Source: Flavobacterium hydatis (GTDB lineage Bacteria; Bacteroidota; Bacteroidia; Flavobacteriales; Flavobacteriaceae). From it: a stretch of 64,000 bases of DNA. Position 1 is the stretch's first letter. Each line of letters begins with the position of its first letter. The position numbers and the translations under genes were made by a program. Positions 52,261-60,978 of this stretch are shown one piece after another. The notes beneath the pieces are model-generated. The model had not been told where the DNA came from, did not search any database, and worked only from the letters and a program-made list of their open reading frames with translations. The stretch spans positions 345,554 through 409,553 of the forward strand of contig NZ_JPRM01000006.1 of the NCBI RefSeq assembly GCF_000737695.1. Reading direction: 5' to 3'.

Positions 52261-52923
52261 ATGAAAGACAAAATACGAGTACATCTAGCCGATGATCATC
52301 AGGTACTTATTGATGGGCTTACTAATTTATTACATACCGTTTCTGACTTTGAGGTTGTAGGCTCTTCTTTGAACGGAATGAATATTTTTGACGATGTATC
52401 TACAAACAATACTAGTATCTTAGTTTTGGATATAAGTATGCCTCAAAAAGATGGTATCGAAGTTCTTAAAGAATTCTCAGAAAAAGGTTTTCCTTGCAAA
52501 GTAATAATCCTTTCTAGTTATGATGATTTAAAAATCATTAAAGAGGTTATGAATCTTGGAGCCAGCGGTTATCTGACCAAAAAATGTGCTGGAGAAAATA
52601 TTATCGAAGCTATTGAAGCTGTTAATAAAGGTGAAGAATATTTTTGCGATTCAGTAAGAGAAAAAATATTTACCACATTTACAAGAGGTAATCCTAAACT
52701 CAATGAACGAACGCGAGAAGAAAATTCAATTTTGAGTTCTCGTGAACTTGAGATTATTACATTGATTTCTCTTGAATATAGTGGTAAAGAAATTAGTGAA
52801 TTACTTTTTATCAGCACTAATACTGTCGAAACACATCGTAAGAACATTATGAAAAAATTAAAGACCAAGAATACTATTGGTCTAGTGAAATATGCGATTA
52901 AAAACAATCTGATAAAATCATAA
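52261..52923 (+). CDS. NarL/FixJ-type response regulator
   Basis: 220 residues. Receiver domain 1-120 with Asp11-Asp12, phosphoacceptor Asp57 in ILVLDISMP and Lys in GYLTKK. LuxR-type helix-turn-helix about 150-215 (LSSRELEIITLISLEYSGKEISELLFISTNTVETHRKNIMKKL). It has its own promoter and terminator. The two HisKA_3-type kinases encoded 0.7-2.5 kb downstream on the same strand are the obvious partners. The signal is unknown. Confidence 0.94.
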   Translation: MKDKIRVHLADDHQVLIDGLTNLLHTVSDFEVVGSSLNGMNIFDDVSTNNTSILVLDISMPQKDGIEVLKEFSEKGFPCKVIILSSYDDLKIIKEVMNLGASGYLTKKCAGENIIEAIEAVNKGEEYFCDSVREKIFTTFTRGNPKLNERTREENSILSSRELEIITLISLEYSGKEISELLFISTNTVETHRKNIMKKLKTKNTIGLVKYAIKNNLIKS

Positions 52924-52928
52924 ACATA

Positions 52929-52962
52929 AAAAAGTGCTTCAGTTTCCTGAAGCACTTTTTTT
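52929..52962. terminator. Terminator after the response-regulator gene
   Basis: AAAAAGTGCTTCAG, loop TTTC, CTGAAGCACTTTTTTT. It has A- and T-runs on both sides and could also serve the small minus-strand gene at 53021-53194. Confidence 0.85.
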
Positions 52963-53020
52963 ATTCTTTACTAAATTAATTTACGCCTTTTTATTTAAGT
53001 TAATTAGTGATAGATTCATT

Positions 53021-53194
53021 TTAAGAAGCTGCGAAGCCATCTCCTTTCCCTCCTTTATCAATATCTACAATTTTATCTTCTTTTTCTTCTTCTGGTTGCT
53101 CATCATCTTCAGGCGCTTCACCTCCAAGGCTAGTATTTGGTTCTTCTCCAGCTAAATTGTAAATTTCTTCTTCTCCTAAAAATTGTTTTGACAT
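53021..53194 (-). CDS. Small highly acidic protein of unknown function (57 residues)
   Basis: ATG 53194 to TAA 53021, between a response-regulator gene and a kinase gene that both read the other way. Very acidic middle (EAPEDDEQPEEEKEDK), start MSKQFLGEEEIYNLAGEEPN, end IDKGGKGDGFAAS. About 17 of 57 residues are Glu or Asp. No signal peptide or membrane segment. The GG near the end and the acidic leader-like body recall ribosomal peptide precursors, but no modification enzymes are nearby. Convergent terminator at 52929. Probably real because of codon regularity and the lack of stops, but unverified. Confidence 0.5.
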   Translation of the reverse strand: MSKQFLGEEEIYNLAGEEPNTSLGGEAPEDDEQPEEEKEDKIVDIDKGGKGDGFAAS

Positions 53195-53552
53195 TTGTTA
53201 TTTTATTTAAATTAGTTATTTTCCAAATCATTTTAAGACACTTTGGATTCTGTCATTATCGTTTAATGAATTACATCTTTTTACTTGTCTCCGTCTTAGC
53301 TTTTAACTTCACTTAAACAGAATAACCTTTAATTATTCTATCGTAATTTCCTGAATTCTAAAGTCTTTTAAAAATTATCTAATGACGTGTTTACACCTAA
53401 AAAACATCAAAATTATCCTCAAGGCACTTACATCATATTTGTTTAGTAACTAATTACTTACAAATTATTTCGTCCGTAAAAACGAAGGTAATTAGAAACA
53501 TTACTTGCACAATAATAACTTTTTTTTTTCAAACAGAAAGAGATTTAATTAT
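53195..53552. other. Gap without recognisable gene before the first histidine kinase
   Basis: AT-rich, with no supported ORF or strong hairpin. The right end carries the kinase promoter box. Confidence 0.5.
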
Positions 53553-53560
53553 TAAATTTG
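53553..53560 (+). promoter_or_regulatory. -7 box of the first histidine kinase gene
   Basis: TAAATTTG within ATTTAATTATTAAATTTGG. The surrounding 20 bases and the stretch AATAACAATTGTATTAGATGCATAAAA before the start are repeated almost unchanged ahead of the second kinase, so the duplication included the promoter. Confidence 0.55.
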
Positions 53561-53606
53561 GAACAAAATTTTAAGAATTCTTATCTAAAAATAACAATTG
53601 TATTAG

Positions 53607-55301
53607 ATGCATAAAACTCAATTTTTCTCCTTTCTTTTTATAGTACTAATTTGTTTTAGCACCAACTGTTATCCTCAAAAAAAGACGCTTCAAAAAGATG
53701 AAATTGATAGGTTACTAAAAGAAGCCATTGCCAACTGGAAGACTAACGATTATGAAAAATCATTAAAACAATCAAGGTTTGCCTTAAAACACGCAATCGA
53801 AATTAACAACAATTATCTTATCGCATACAGCTACAACACGATAGGCTTAAATTTTGATGATTTAATCATGCTCGACAAGGCTTTAGTCTTTTACCAAAAA
53901 GCCTTATATTATATTGACAAAACTGACGATACTACATTAAAAGCAAAAATCCATAACAATCTGGGAAACACTTATTTTTTTTACAAAAAAGAGTACCAGA
54001 AAGGAATCAATCATTATGAAAAATCACTTGAATACAGCCAAAAATTACCTGATAATGCAAAAATATACCTTAGAAAACTTAATATTACCTGGGCTTATTT
54101 TGAGATTAAGAATTTTAACAAAGGTTTAGATTATTTAAATTATATAAATGAATTTAAACAGTATGGTGATGAATCGACAGAGGTTGCACTTAATATGTTA
54201 AATGCGATATACTATGATTATAAAAATGATACTGTAAAAGCAGATGCTTTTTTTAGAAATGCGATTGCTCTAGGAAATGAAAGTTATGAAAAATTTGATT
54301 TAGCAAAAACGCATGAAAAATACGCAGATTTCTTATTCAGACAACATGATTACAAAAAGGCTTACGAGAACATAATCCGACTTAATACTCTTGAAAAAGA
54401 ACTTACTGAATCTATAGAATTAAAAAAGACTAAACTTGTAGGTGTTAATCTTGAATTAGATGAATATAAAAGAGAAGTTGATAAAATAGAATCTCAATAT
54501 AAAACGAAGCAACAATCTTTAATACGAGAACAATCTCGCAACAAAAAGATTTTTAGCATTATTGTTGCACTGTTCTTTGTTATTATCATCTTGTTTTATT
54601 TTTTCTACCAAAACACTAAACTTAAACAGAAAAATAGGCTTAAAGACGTACAAAGTAAAATACAACAAAACATCATTAATGCAAGTATCGACGGTCAGGA
54701 AAGTGAGCGTAAAAAAATAGCTTTGTTTTTGCATGATAATATTAGTGCCTTATTATCTTCGGCAGGAATGCATTTAAATGTTTTTTCGACACAAAACGAA
54801 CCTGTATCTGAAGAAATTCTTAAAACAAAATTTATTCTCGAAGAAGCTCATGATAAAGTACGTGATTTGTCTCATGAACTTTTACCAACATTGTTAGTTC
54901 GCTTTGGTATGTTTTATGCGCTAGAAGATTTATGCGAAAAAAACTCAAACTCGACGCTGCTTTTCGAATATTCTTGTACCATTCCGCCTAAGACACGCTA
55001 TCATGAAAAATTCGAAATGAGAATCTATTTTATAATTTCAGAACTTTTAAATAACATCATAAAACATAGTGAAGCTACCATTGCCAATGTTTCGCTAGTA
55101 GAAAATAATTCGAATCTTATTATCAATGTAAATGATAACGGAAAGGGATATAATACCAATGAATTTAATATAGCTGAAGGTTTTGGTCTAAATCAGATTA
55201 GAGCAAGAATAAAAAATTTGAAAGGTGAAATCGAAGTTATATCCAAAATTGATATGGGAACCTCAATTAAGATAGACGTTCCGATAATGTATCAGTCGTA
55301 A
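53607..55301 (+). CDS. TPR-containing sensor histidine kinase (HisKA_3 type), first copy
   Basis: 564 residues. A signal peptide or N-terminal anchor (about 1-23), TPR repeats about 35-265 (AYSYNTIGLNFDDLIMLDKALVFYQKAL, AKIHNNLGNTYFFYKKEYQKGINHYEKSL), coiled coil about 270-312, membrane segment 315-334, dimerisation helix with phospho-His376 in SERKKIALFLHDNISALL, and the HATPase domain with NNIIKHSEA, DNGKGY and GFGLNQIRARI. The TPR domain is periplasmic and probably senses a ligand or partner. A close duplicate follows. Likely partner: the NarL-type regulator at 52261-52923. Confidence 0.92.
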   Translation: MHKTQFFSFLFIVLICFSTNCYPQKKTLQKDEIDRLLKEAIANWKTNDYEKSLKQSRFALKHAIEINNNYLIAYSYNTIGLNFDDLIMLDKALVFYQKALYYIDKTDDTTLKAKIHNNLGNTYFFYKKEYQKGINHYEKSLEYSQKLPDNAKIYLRKLNITWAYFEIKNFNKGLDYLNYINEFKQYGDESTEVALNMLNAIYYDYKNDTVKADAFFRNAIALGNESYEKFDLAKTHEKYADFLFRQHDYKKAYENIIRLNTLEKELTESIELKKTKLVGVNLELDEYKREVDKIESQYKTKQQSLIREQSRNKKIFSIIVALFFVIIILFYFFYQNTKLKQKNRLKDVQSKIQQNIINASIDGQESERKKIALFLHDNISALLSSAGMHLNVFSTQNEPVSEEILKTKFILEEAHDKVRDLSHELLPTLLVRFGMFYALEDLCEKNSNSTLLFEYSCTIPPKTRYHEKFEMRIYFIISELLNNIIKHSEATIANVSLVENNSNLIINVNDNGKGYNTNEFNIAEGFGLNQIRARIKNLKGEIEVISKIDMGTSIKIDVPIMYQS

Positions 55302-55428
55302 TTTATTCATAAAAAACTTATTTATATATAAATTATCAAGCATTAAATTACTTACTATTGTATTCCCAAATTCATACATAACATTTTTGAACGTCTGTTA
55401 GATATCAATAACGCTATGAATTAATTAT

Positions 55429-55436
55429 TAAATTTG
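55429..55436 (+). promoter_or_regulatory. -7 box of the second histidine kinase gene
   Basis: TAAATTTG in TTAATTATTAAATTTGG, duplicated from the first kinase's upstream region. Confidence 0.55.
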
Positions 55437-55478
55437 GGAGATAATCTTAAAATTTACATATAATAATCATTGTATTAA

Positions 55479-57182
55479 ATGCATAAAAACCGAATTGTTT
55501 TATTACTTGTTATCTTGCTACTTTGTTTGAGTAATCAATTTTACGCTCAAACTAAACCTATTTCTAAAAAAGAGATACTCAAACTTTCTGACGAAGCGGT
55601 AAAACTAATGCGTGAAGCACAATACGAGAGATCATTAACACTATCCCGATTAACTTTAAACTATGCAATTACTGCCAAAGATCCATATCTTATAGCAAAA
55701 TCATACAATACAATTGCTGCCAACTTTGACGAATTAACAGAACCAGACAAAGCTTTATTTTACTACAATAAAGGTTTAATATATGCCGAAAAAACCAACA
55801 ATGGTGATCTTAAAAATTGGCTTTATAACAATCTAGGTAACATTTATTGCTTCGATAAAAAGGAGTACGAAAAAGGAATCTCTTTCTACAAAAAATCTCT
55901 TTTTCACAGTAGTAAAATAAAAGATTCTGTTCAGATAGTTTTTACAAAACTTAATATTGCCTGGGCTTATTTTGACATTGGCGGTTATAATGATGGTTAC
56001 CCTTATTTAAGTTATATTAATAAATTCCATCCAAAACATGGAGACGAATCTACTTTGGTAGTATTAAATATGCTTAATGGTATGTATTACAATCATACTA
56101 ATGAAAATCAAAAAGCTGATTCCTTTTTTCAAAAAGCCATAAAAATCGGTCATGAAGGAAATGAAAAATCAGATTTATGTTTTACCTATCAGGAATATTC
56201 TAAGTTTCTATCAAAAATAGGAAAGTTTCCGGAGGCCTTTAAATACCTTTCCCTTTATACCTCTCTAAACGAAGAACTTAACAATGAAGAAAAAACACGA
56301 AAAGTTTATGTGGCTGGTCTTAATCTAGAAGTTGATCAATACAAAAGAGACATTGATAAAATAGAATCGCAATACAAATCCAAACAACAATCTTTATTAT
56401 CGGAACAATCCCGTAACAAAAAAGTGGTTAGTATAATGGTTTCTTTATTTATTGTTAGCCTTATCTTATTTTACTTTTTCTATCAAAATACCAAACTGAA
56501 ACAAAATAACAGACTAAAAGATATTCAGAGTAAAATACAACAAAACATAATTAATGCCAGTATTGATGGCCAGGAAAGTGAACGCAAGAAAATTGCTTTA
56601 TTCTTACACGATAATATTAGCGCTTTATTATCTTCTGCAGGAATGCATCTAAATGTTTTTTCGACACAAAACGAACCTGTATCTGAAGAGATTCTTAAAA
56701 CAAAATTTATTCTGCAGGAAGCTCATGATAAAGTACGTGACTTATCTCATGAACTTTTACCAACTCTGTTAGTTCGATTTGGTTTATTTTATGCGCTTGA
56801 AGATTTATGCGAAAAGAACTCTAACTCGACTATACTTTTTGAGTATTCATGTACTATCCCATCAAAAACACGATATAATGAAAAATTTGAAATGAGAATC
56901 TATTTTATCATTTCGGAACTCTTAAACAACATCATAAAACATAGTGAAGCCTCTCTTGCAAGTGTTTCTTTAACTGAAGATAATGGCAACTTAATTGTTA
57001 ATGTTACCGATAATGGTAAAGGATATAAAACAAATAAATTTCATATCGATGAAGGTTTTGGCTTAAACCAAATCAGAGCTAGAATAAAGAATTTAAAAGG
57101 AGAAATAACTGTTGTATCCAAAATTGATATCGGAACCTCGATTAGAGTAGAAGTTCCGATAGTAAACCTAAATATAAACTAG
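55479..57182 (+). CDS. TPR-containing sensor histidine kinase (HisKA_3 type), second copy
   Basis: 567 residues, same layout as the gene before it: signal/anchor ending FYAQ, TPR about 35-265, coiled coil, membrane segment about 316-335, phospho-His377, HATPase. From about residue 285 to the end the two copies are nearly identical, while the TPR half has diverged strongly. This pattern fits duplication followed by change of the sensing domain, or gene conversion of the kinase half. The stop codon overlaps the convergent phosphodiesterase gene by four bases. Confidence 0.92.
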   Translation: MHKNRIVLLLVILLLCLSNQFYAQTKPISKKEILKLSDEAVKLMREAQYERSLTLSRLTLNYAITAKDPYLIAKSYNTIAANFDELTEPDKALFYYNKGLIYAEKTNNGDLKNWLYNNLGNIYCFDKKEYEKGISFYKKSLFHSSKIKDSVQIVFTKLNIAWAYFDIGGYNDGYPYLSYINKFHPKHGDESTLVVLNMLNGMYYNHTNENQKADSFFQKAIKIGHEGNEKSDLCFTYQEYSKFLSKIGKFPEAFKYLSLYTSLNEELNNEEKTRKVYVAGLNLEVDQYKRDIDKIESQYKSKQQSLLSEQSRNKKVVSIMVSLFIVSLILFYFFYQNTKLKQNNRLKDIQSKIQQNIINASIDGQESERKKIALFLHDNISALLSSAGMHLNVFSTQNEPVSEEILKTKFILQEAHDKVRDLSHELLPTLLVRFGLFYALEDLCEKNSNSTILFEYSCTIPSKTRYNEKFEMRIYFIISELLNNIIKHSEASLASVSLTEDNGNLIVNVTDNGKGYKTNKFHIDEGFGLNQIRARIKNLKGEITVVSKIDIGTSIRVEVPIVNLNIN

Positions 57183-57676
57183 TTACGTTTCTCGATTTCT
57201 ATAATTTCCAAATCTTTTATTTTATCCCCATCAATTACAAATCGTAACATTGTGCGTACCTGATGAAAACCACTTTTACCAGCCGCACCAGGATTCATGT
57301 GTAGCAAATTATTCTTTTTGTCGAACATTACTTTTAGAATATGCGAATGCCCACAGATAAATAATTTAGGAGGATTTGATGCCATTTCAGCTTTAATCGC
57401 TGGGCTATACTTTCCGGGATAACCTCCAATATGCGTAATCCAAACCGAAACATCTTCGCACATAAAACGATTATTTAACGGAAATTCTAATCGCGCCTTC
57501 GCGTCATCGATGTTTCCGTGCACACAACGCAATGGTTTTAGATTTTTTATTGCATCTGTAACCAATAAATCGCCAATATCGCCCGCATGCCAAACTTCAT
57601 CGGCTTGTGAAACGTATTTTAAGATTGTATCATCAATATGACTGTGCGTATCGGAAAGTAGGAGAATTTTTTTCAA
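57179..57676 (-). CDS. YfcE/MJ0936-type metallophosphoesterase
   Basis: Phosphodiesterase of the calcineurin-like superfamily. From TTG 57676 it has 165 residues beginning KKILLLSDTHSHIDD, the metal-binding start with Asp and His. Then VWHAGDIGD, VHGNIDD and ICGHSHI supply the other metal ligands. A longer reading from ATG 57718 would add 14 residues translated from AAAGGTT repeat DNA, so TTG was preferred. Family members hydrolyse small phosphodiesters in vitro. The physiological substrate is unclear. Overlaps the end of the second kinase gene (CTAG serves both stops). Confidence 0.85.
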   Translation of the reverse strand: MKKILLLSDTHSHIDDTILKYVSQADEVWHAGDIGDLLVTDAIKNLKPLRCVHGNIDDAKARLEFPLNNRFMCEDVSVWITHIGGYPGKYSPAIKAEMASNPPKLFICGHSHILKVMFDKKNNLLHMNPGAAGKSGFHQVRTMLRFVIDGDKIKDLEIIEIEKRN

Positions 57677-57771
57677 TTTTTCAAGAAGGTTCAAAGGTTG
57701 AGAGGCACAAAGGTACAAAGGTTTTCTTAAAGCTACTAAGGTTCTGAGATACTAAGATTCTAAGTTTTTTT

Positions 57772-58030
57772 TACGTAGAGACGCACCGCAGTGCGTCTAA
57801 CACAACGATTGTCGTTATAGATTTATGTGGCATTAGACACACTACGATGCATCTCTACAGAATTAACCGAAAAAATCGATTACACATCATGTAAACAAAA
57901 AAACGTTATCCTTTTGTGTTAGACGCACTGCGGTGCGTCTCTACAGAATAACCGCTAAAAATAATTACACAACATCGTGTAAACAAAAAAAAGTTATCCT
58001 TTTGTGTTAGACGCATTGCGGTGCGTCTCT
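57772..58030. repeat. Cluster of GACGCACYGCGGTGCGTC palindromes with a 88-base direct repeat
   Basis: 20-base palindrome-like copies at 57779-57798, 57921-57940 and 58009-58028, plus a degenerate one near 57834-57857. The last two are part of a direct repeat of about 88 bases (AAAGTTATCCTTTTGTGTTAGACGCA... CTACAGAATAACGC). The flanks carry CCTTTGTACC/AGGTTC repeats. Non-coding. This fills the 426-bp gap before truA. Confidence 0.7.
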
Positions 58031-58144
58031 ACAGAATAACGCTATGTAAAAAACCTTAGAACCTTTGCCTCTTTGTTTCTTTGAACCTAAAAAGAAAAAA
58101 CCTTTGTACCTTTACACCTCAAAACCTTTGTACCTTTATTTACC

Positions 58145-58882
58145 TTGAGATATTTTATACAATTTGCATACAACGGAACGCATTATCACGGTTGGCAATA
58201 CCAGCCTAATGCATCATCGGTTCAAGAAACCCTTAACAAAGCACTTTCGGTTTTATTAAATACTCCTATTAATTTAATGGGAGCCGGACGTACAGATACT
58301 GGTGTACATGCCAAAGAAATGTTTGCACATTTTGATTATGACTCCCCTATTGCTGTTCCGAACTTGATTCACAAACTTAACTCGTACTTACCTAAAGATA
58401 TTGCTATTTATGATATTATCTTGGTTCAGGATGAGGCTCATTGTCGTTTTGATGCTACGAAACGTACTTATGAATATCATATTAATACAGTAAAAGATCC
58501 TTTTCTTCAGGAATTAAGTTGGTATTTTCATCAATACCTGGATGTTGCATTGATGAACGAAGCTGCTAAAATTTTGTTAAATCACACCAATTTTCAATGC
58601 TTTTCGAAGGTGAACACTGATGTAAATACATTTGATTGTAGTATTTTTGAGGCGTATTGGAAAACGGAAGATAATAAGCTGATTTTTACCATTTCGGCCA
58701 ATCGTTTTTTACGAAATATGGTTCGCTCCATTGTTGGTACTTTAATAAATATTGGTTTGCACAAAATTACGTTGGATGATTTTGAAAATATCATTGCCAG
58801 CAAAAACCGAGACAAAGCTGGTTTTTCGGTTCCGGCTCACGGATTGTACTTAACTAAGGTTGTGTACGATTATATTACCTAA
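58145..58882 (+). CDS. truA: tRNA pseudouridine(38-40) synthase
   Basis: Isomerises U38-U40 in the tRNA anticodon arm. 245 residues, standard length. Start is TTG 58145, giving MRYFIQFAYNGTHYHGWQYQ, the family start; there is no in-frame ATG near. Catalytic Asp51 in GAGRTDTGVHA. The C-terminal RFLRNMVRSIVGTLINIG and AGFSVPAHGLYLTKV motifs are complete. Confidence 0.95.
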   Translation: MRYFIQFAYNGTHYHGWQYQPNASSVQETLNKALSVLLNTPINLMGAGRTDTGVHAKEMFAHFDYDSPIAVPNLIHKLNSYLPKDIAIYDIILVQDEAHCRFDATKRTYEYHINTVKDPFLQELSWYFHQYLDVALMNEAAKILLNHTNFQCFSKVNTDVNTFDCSIFEAYWKTEDNKLIFTISANRFLRNMVRSIVGTLINIGLHKITLDDFENIIASKNRDKAGFSVPAHGLYLTKVVYDYIT

Positions 58883-58968
58883 TAGCCCTGATTGAAATGT
58901 AAATCCTTTATTGTTTTTTCTTTAAAAACAATAAAGATTGCAATGAAAAGCAGGAAATAGCTCCTAAA
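58883..58968 (+). ncRNA. Flavo-1-like dispersed structured element, copy B
   Basis: TAGCCCTGATTGAAATG, TAAATCCTTTATTG, TTTTTTCTTTAAAAA, CAATAAAGATTG, AAGCAGGAAATAGCTCC, following the truA stop directly and ending four bases before the ABC transporter start. Against copy A the central stem changes from CCTTTTG/CAAAAG to CTTTATTG/CAATAAAG, with pairing kept. Confidence 0.5.
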
Positions 58969-58972
58969 TAAA

Positions 58973-60727
58973 ATGAAAGCAAAAGCATTTGATACTGGCC
59001 TCTTCAAACGAATTCTTACTTATACTAAACCTTACAAATGGCGTTATAATGGTGTAATTATTTTTGCCATTTCGCTCTCTATTTTTGCCGCTCTTCGCCC
59101 CTATTTGCTTAAGCAAACGGTGGATGGATATATTAAAACGCATGACCAATTAGGTTTACTTTTTTATGTAACCTTAATGGGAATTGTGCTTTTGCTGGAG
59201 GTTTTCTCTCAGTTTTATTTTGTCTATTGGGCAAACTGGCTGGGTCAGGATATTGTAAAAGATATTCGCACAAAGTTGTTTAAACATATCTTGAGTTTCA
59301 GAATGAAATATTTCGACCTTGTTCCTGTGGGACAATTGGTTACTCGTTCGGTTTCGGATATTGAGTCGATTGCAAGAATCTTTAGCCAAGGTTTATTCAT
59401 GATTATTAGCGACTTGATGAAAATGCTTGTTGTACTGATTTTTATGTTTTATATGAACTGGAAACTGACTTGGATTGTGGTTGTTGCCATGCCTATTTTA
59501 GTTTTTATCACTCGTATTTTTCAGCGCAAAATGCAGGTTGCTTTTGAAGAAGTTAGAACTCAGATTGCCAATATGAACTCTTTTGTACAGGAGCGTGTTA
59601 CGGGTATGAAAATTGTTCAGCTTTTTAACCGAGAAAATGCCGAGTACGAAAGCTTCAAGGAAATAAACGGTAAACACAAAAAAGCGTGGATAAAAACCAT
59701 TTTATATAACTCGATTTTCTTCCCGATTGCCGATATTATTTCGTCGCTTACTTTGGGTTGTATTGTTGTTTTTGGAGGTTTTAAAATCCTGAATGGAGAT
59801 AACTTTACCACATTTGGAGATTTATTCTCTTACACGATGTTTATCGGGATGTTGTTTAATCCGCTGCGCCAGATTGCTGATAAATTTAACGAGATGCAAT
59901 TAGGGATGATTGCTGCCAATCGTGTTTTTGATATTATCGATACCCAAGATCATATTCAGGATACGGGAACTATCGAAGCGCCTATTTTTAACGGAAGTAT
60001 AGAATTTAAGGATGTTCGTTTTGGATATATTCCAGAGGAAGAAGTTATTAAAGGAATTGATTTATCCGTAGAAGCTGGACAAACCATTGCTATTGTAGGT
60101 TCTACTGGTGCTGGAAAATCGACTATAATAAACTTACTGAATCGTTTTTACGAAATTAATAGCGGAACAATTTGTATTGATGGTCATAATATAGAGAACT
60201 ACACTCTGGCTTCACTTCGCAAGCAAATTGCGGTGGTTTTACAAGATGTATTTTTGTTTGCCGATACAATTTACAATAATATCACCCTTAATAATCCTGA
60301 GATAACAAAAGCGCAGGTTCTAGAAGCAGCTAAAGTAATTGGAGTTCATGATTTTATTATGAGTTTGCCTGATAATTATGACTTTGATGTTAAAGAACGT
60401 GGTGTAATGCTTTCTTCGGGACAGCGCCAATTAATCGCATTCTTGCGTTCGTATGTAAGTAATCCGAGTATCTTGATATTAGATGAAGCAACTTCGTCTA
60501 TAGATACGTACTCAGAAGAACTAATTCAGCGTGCTACCGAAACGATTACCAAAGGCAGAACTTCGATTGTAATTGCGCACAGATTGGCAACGATTGTTAA
60601 TGCCGATAAAATTGTGGTTATGGACAAAGGACTTATTGTAGAACAAGGAACACATCAGGAATTGATAAATCGTGCCGAAGGTTTTTACAAAAACTTATAC
60701 GACTCACAATTTGTGATTGCAAATTAA
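58973..60727 (+). CDS. ABC transporter, fused permease and ATPase (MsbA-like)
   Basis: A half-transporter that works as a homodimer or heterodimer, likely an exporter of lipids or drugs. 584 residues with six membrane helices (about 25-300), then the ATPase: Walker A GSTGAGKST, Q-loop VLQDVFLF, signature LSSGQRQL, Walker B ILILDEATSSID and H-loop IVIAHRLATI. The gene stands alone. The substrate cannot be predicted. It starts directly behind a dispersed structured RNA element. Confidence 0.93.
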   Translation: MKAKAFDTGLFKRILTYTKPYKWRYNGVIIFAISLSIFAALRPYLLKQTVDGYIKTHDQLGLLFYVTLMGIVLLLEVFSQFYFVYWANWLGQDIVKDIRTKLFKHILSFRMKYFDLVPVGQLVTRSVSDIESIARIFSQGLFMIISDLMKMLVVLIFMFYMNWKLTWIVVVAMPILVFITRIFQRKMQVAFEEVRTQIANMNSFVQERVTGMKIVQLFNRENAEYESFKEINGKHKKAWIKTILYNSIFFPIADIISSLTLGCIVVFGGFKILNGDNFTTFGDLFSYTMFIGMLFNPLRQIADKFNEMQLGMIAANRVFDIIDTQDHIQDTGTIEAPIFNGSIEFKDVRFGYIPEEEVIKGIDLSVEAGQTIAIVGSTGAGKSTIINLLNRFYEINSGTICIDGHNIENYTLASLRKQIAVVLQDVFLFADTIYNNITLNNPEITKAQVLEAAKVIGVHDFIMSLPDNYDFDVKERGVMLSSGQRQLIAFLRSYVSNPSILILDEATSSIDTYSEELIQRATETITKGRTSIVIAHRLATIVNADKIVVMDKGLIVEQGTHQELINRAEGFYKNLYDSQFVIAN

Positions 60728-60978
60728 TGCGGAACACTATTTTAATTACTGCTATTTTCACAAAAAAGAGCCGATTATTAGCTAAATTTTAGCAAATTAA
60801 ATCACTTTTATTTTAATCTCTGTGAAATAGCCAATACAAATTGACCTTGAAATAAAAATTAAACCTTTTTTTAAAATAAATCCTTAAATTCGCAATCTCT
60901 ATTCATTAGTTGAAAAACACAAAATGAAATGCGTTTTATACAGCTTTCAATTTTAAAAATAAAATAAATACTTAAAAA

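Noticed and set aside
57677..57718. ATG start of the phosphodiesterase at 57718
   Set aside because: The extra residues come from AAGGTTCAAAGG repeat DNA. TTG at 57676 gives the conserved KKILLLSDTH start.
57772..58030. CRISPR array
   Set aside because: Only three palindromic units with unequal spacing (122 and 68 bases between), no cas genes and repeated rather than unique spacers.
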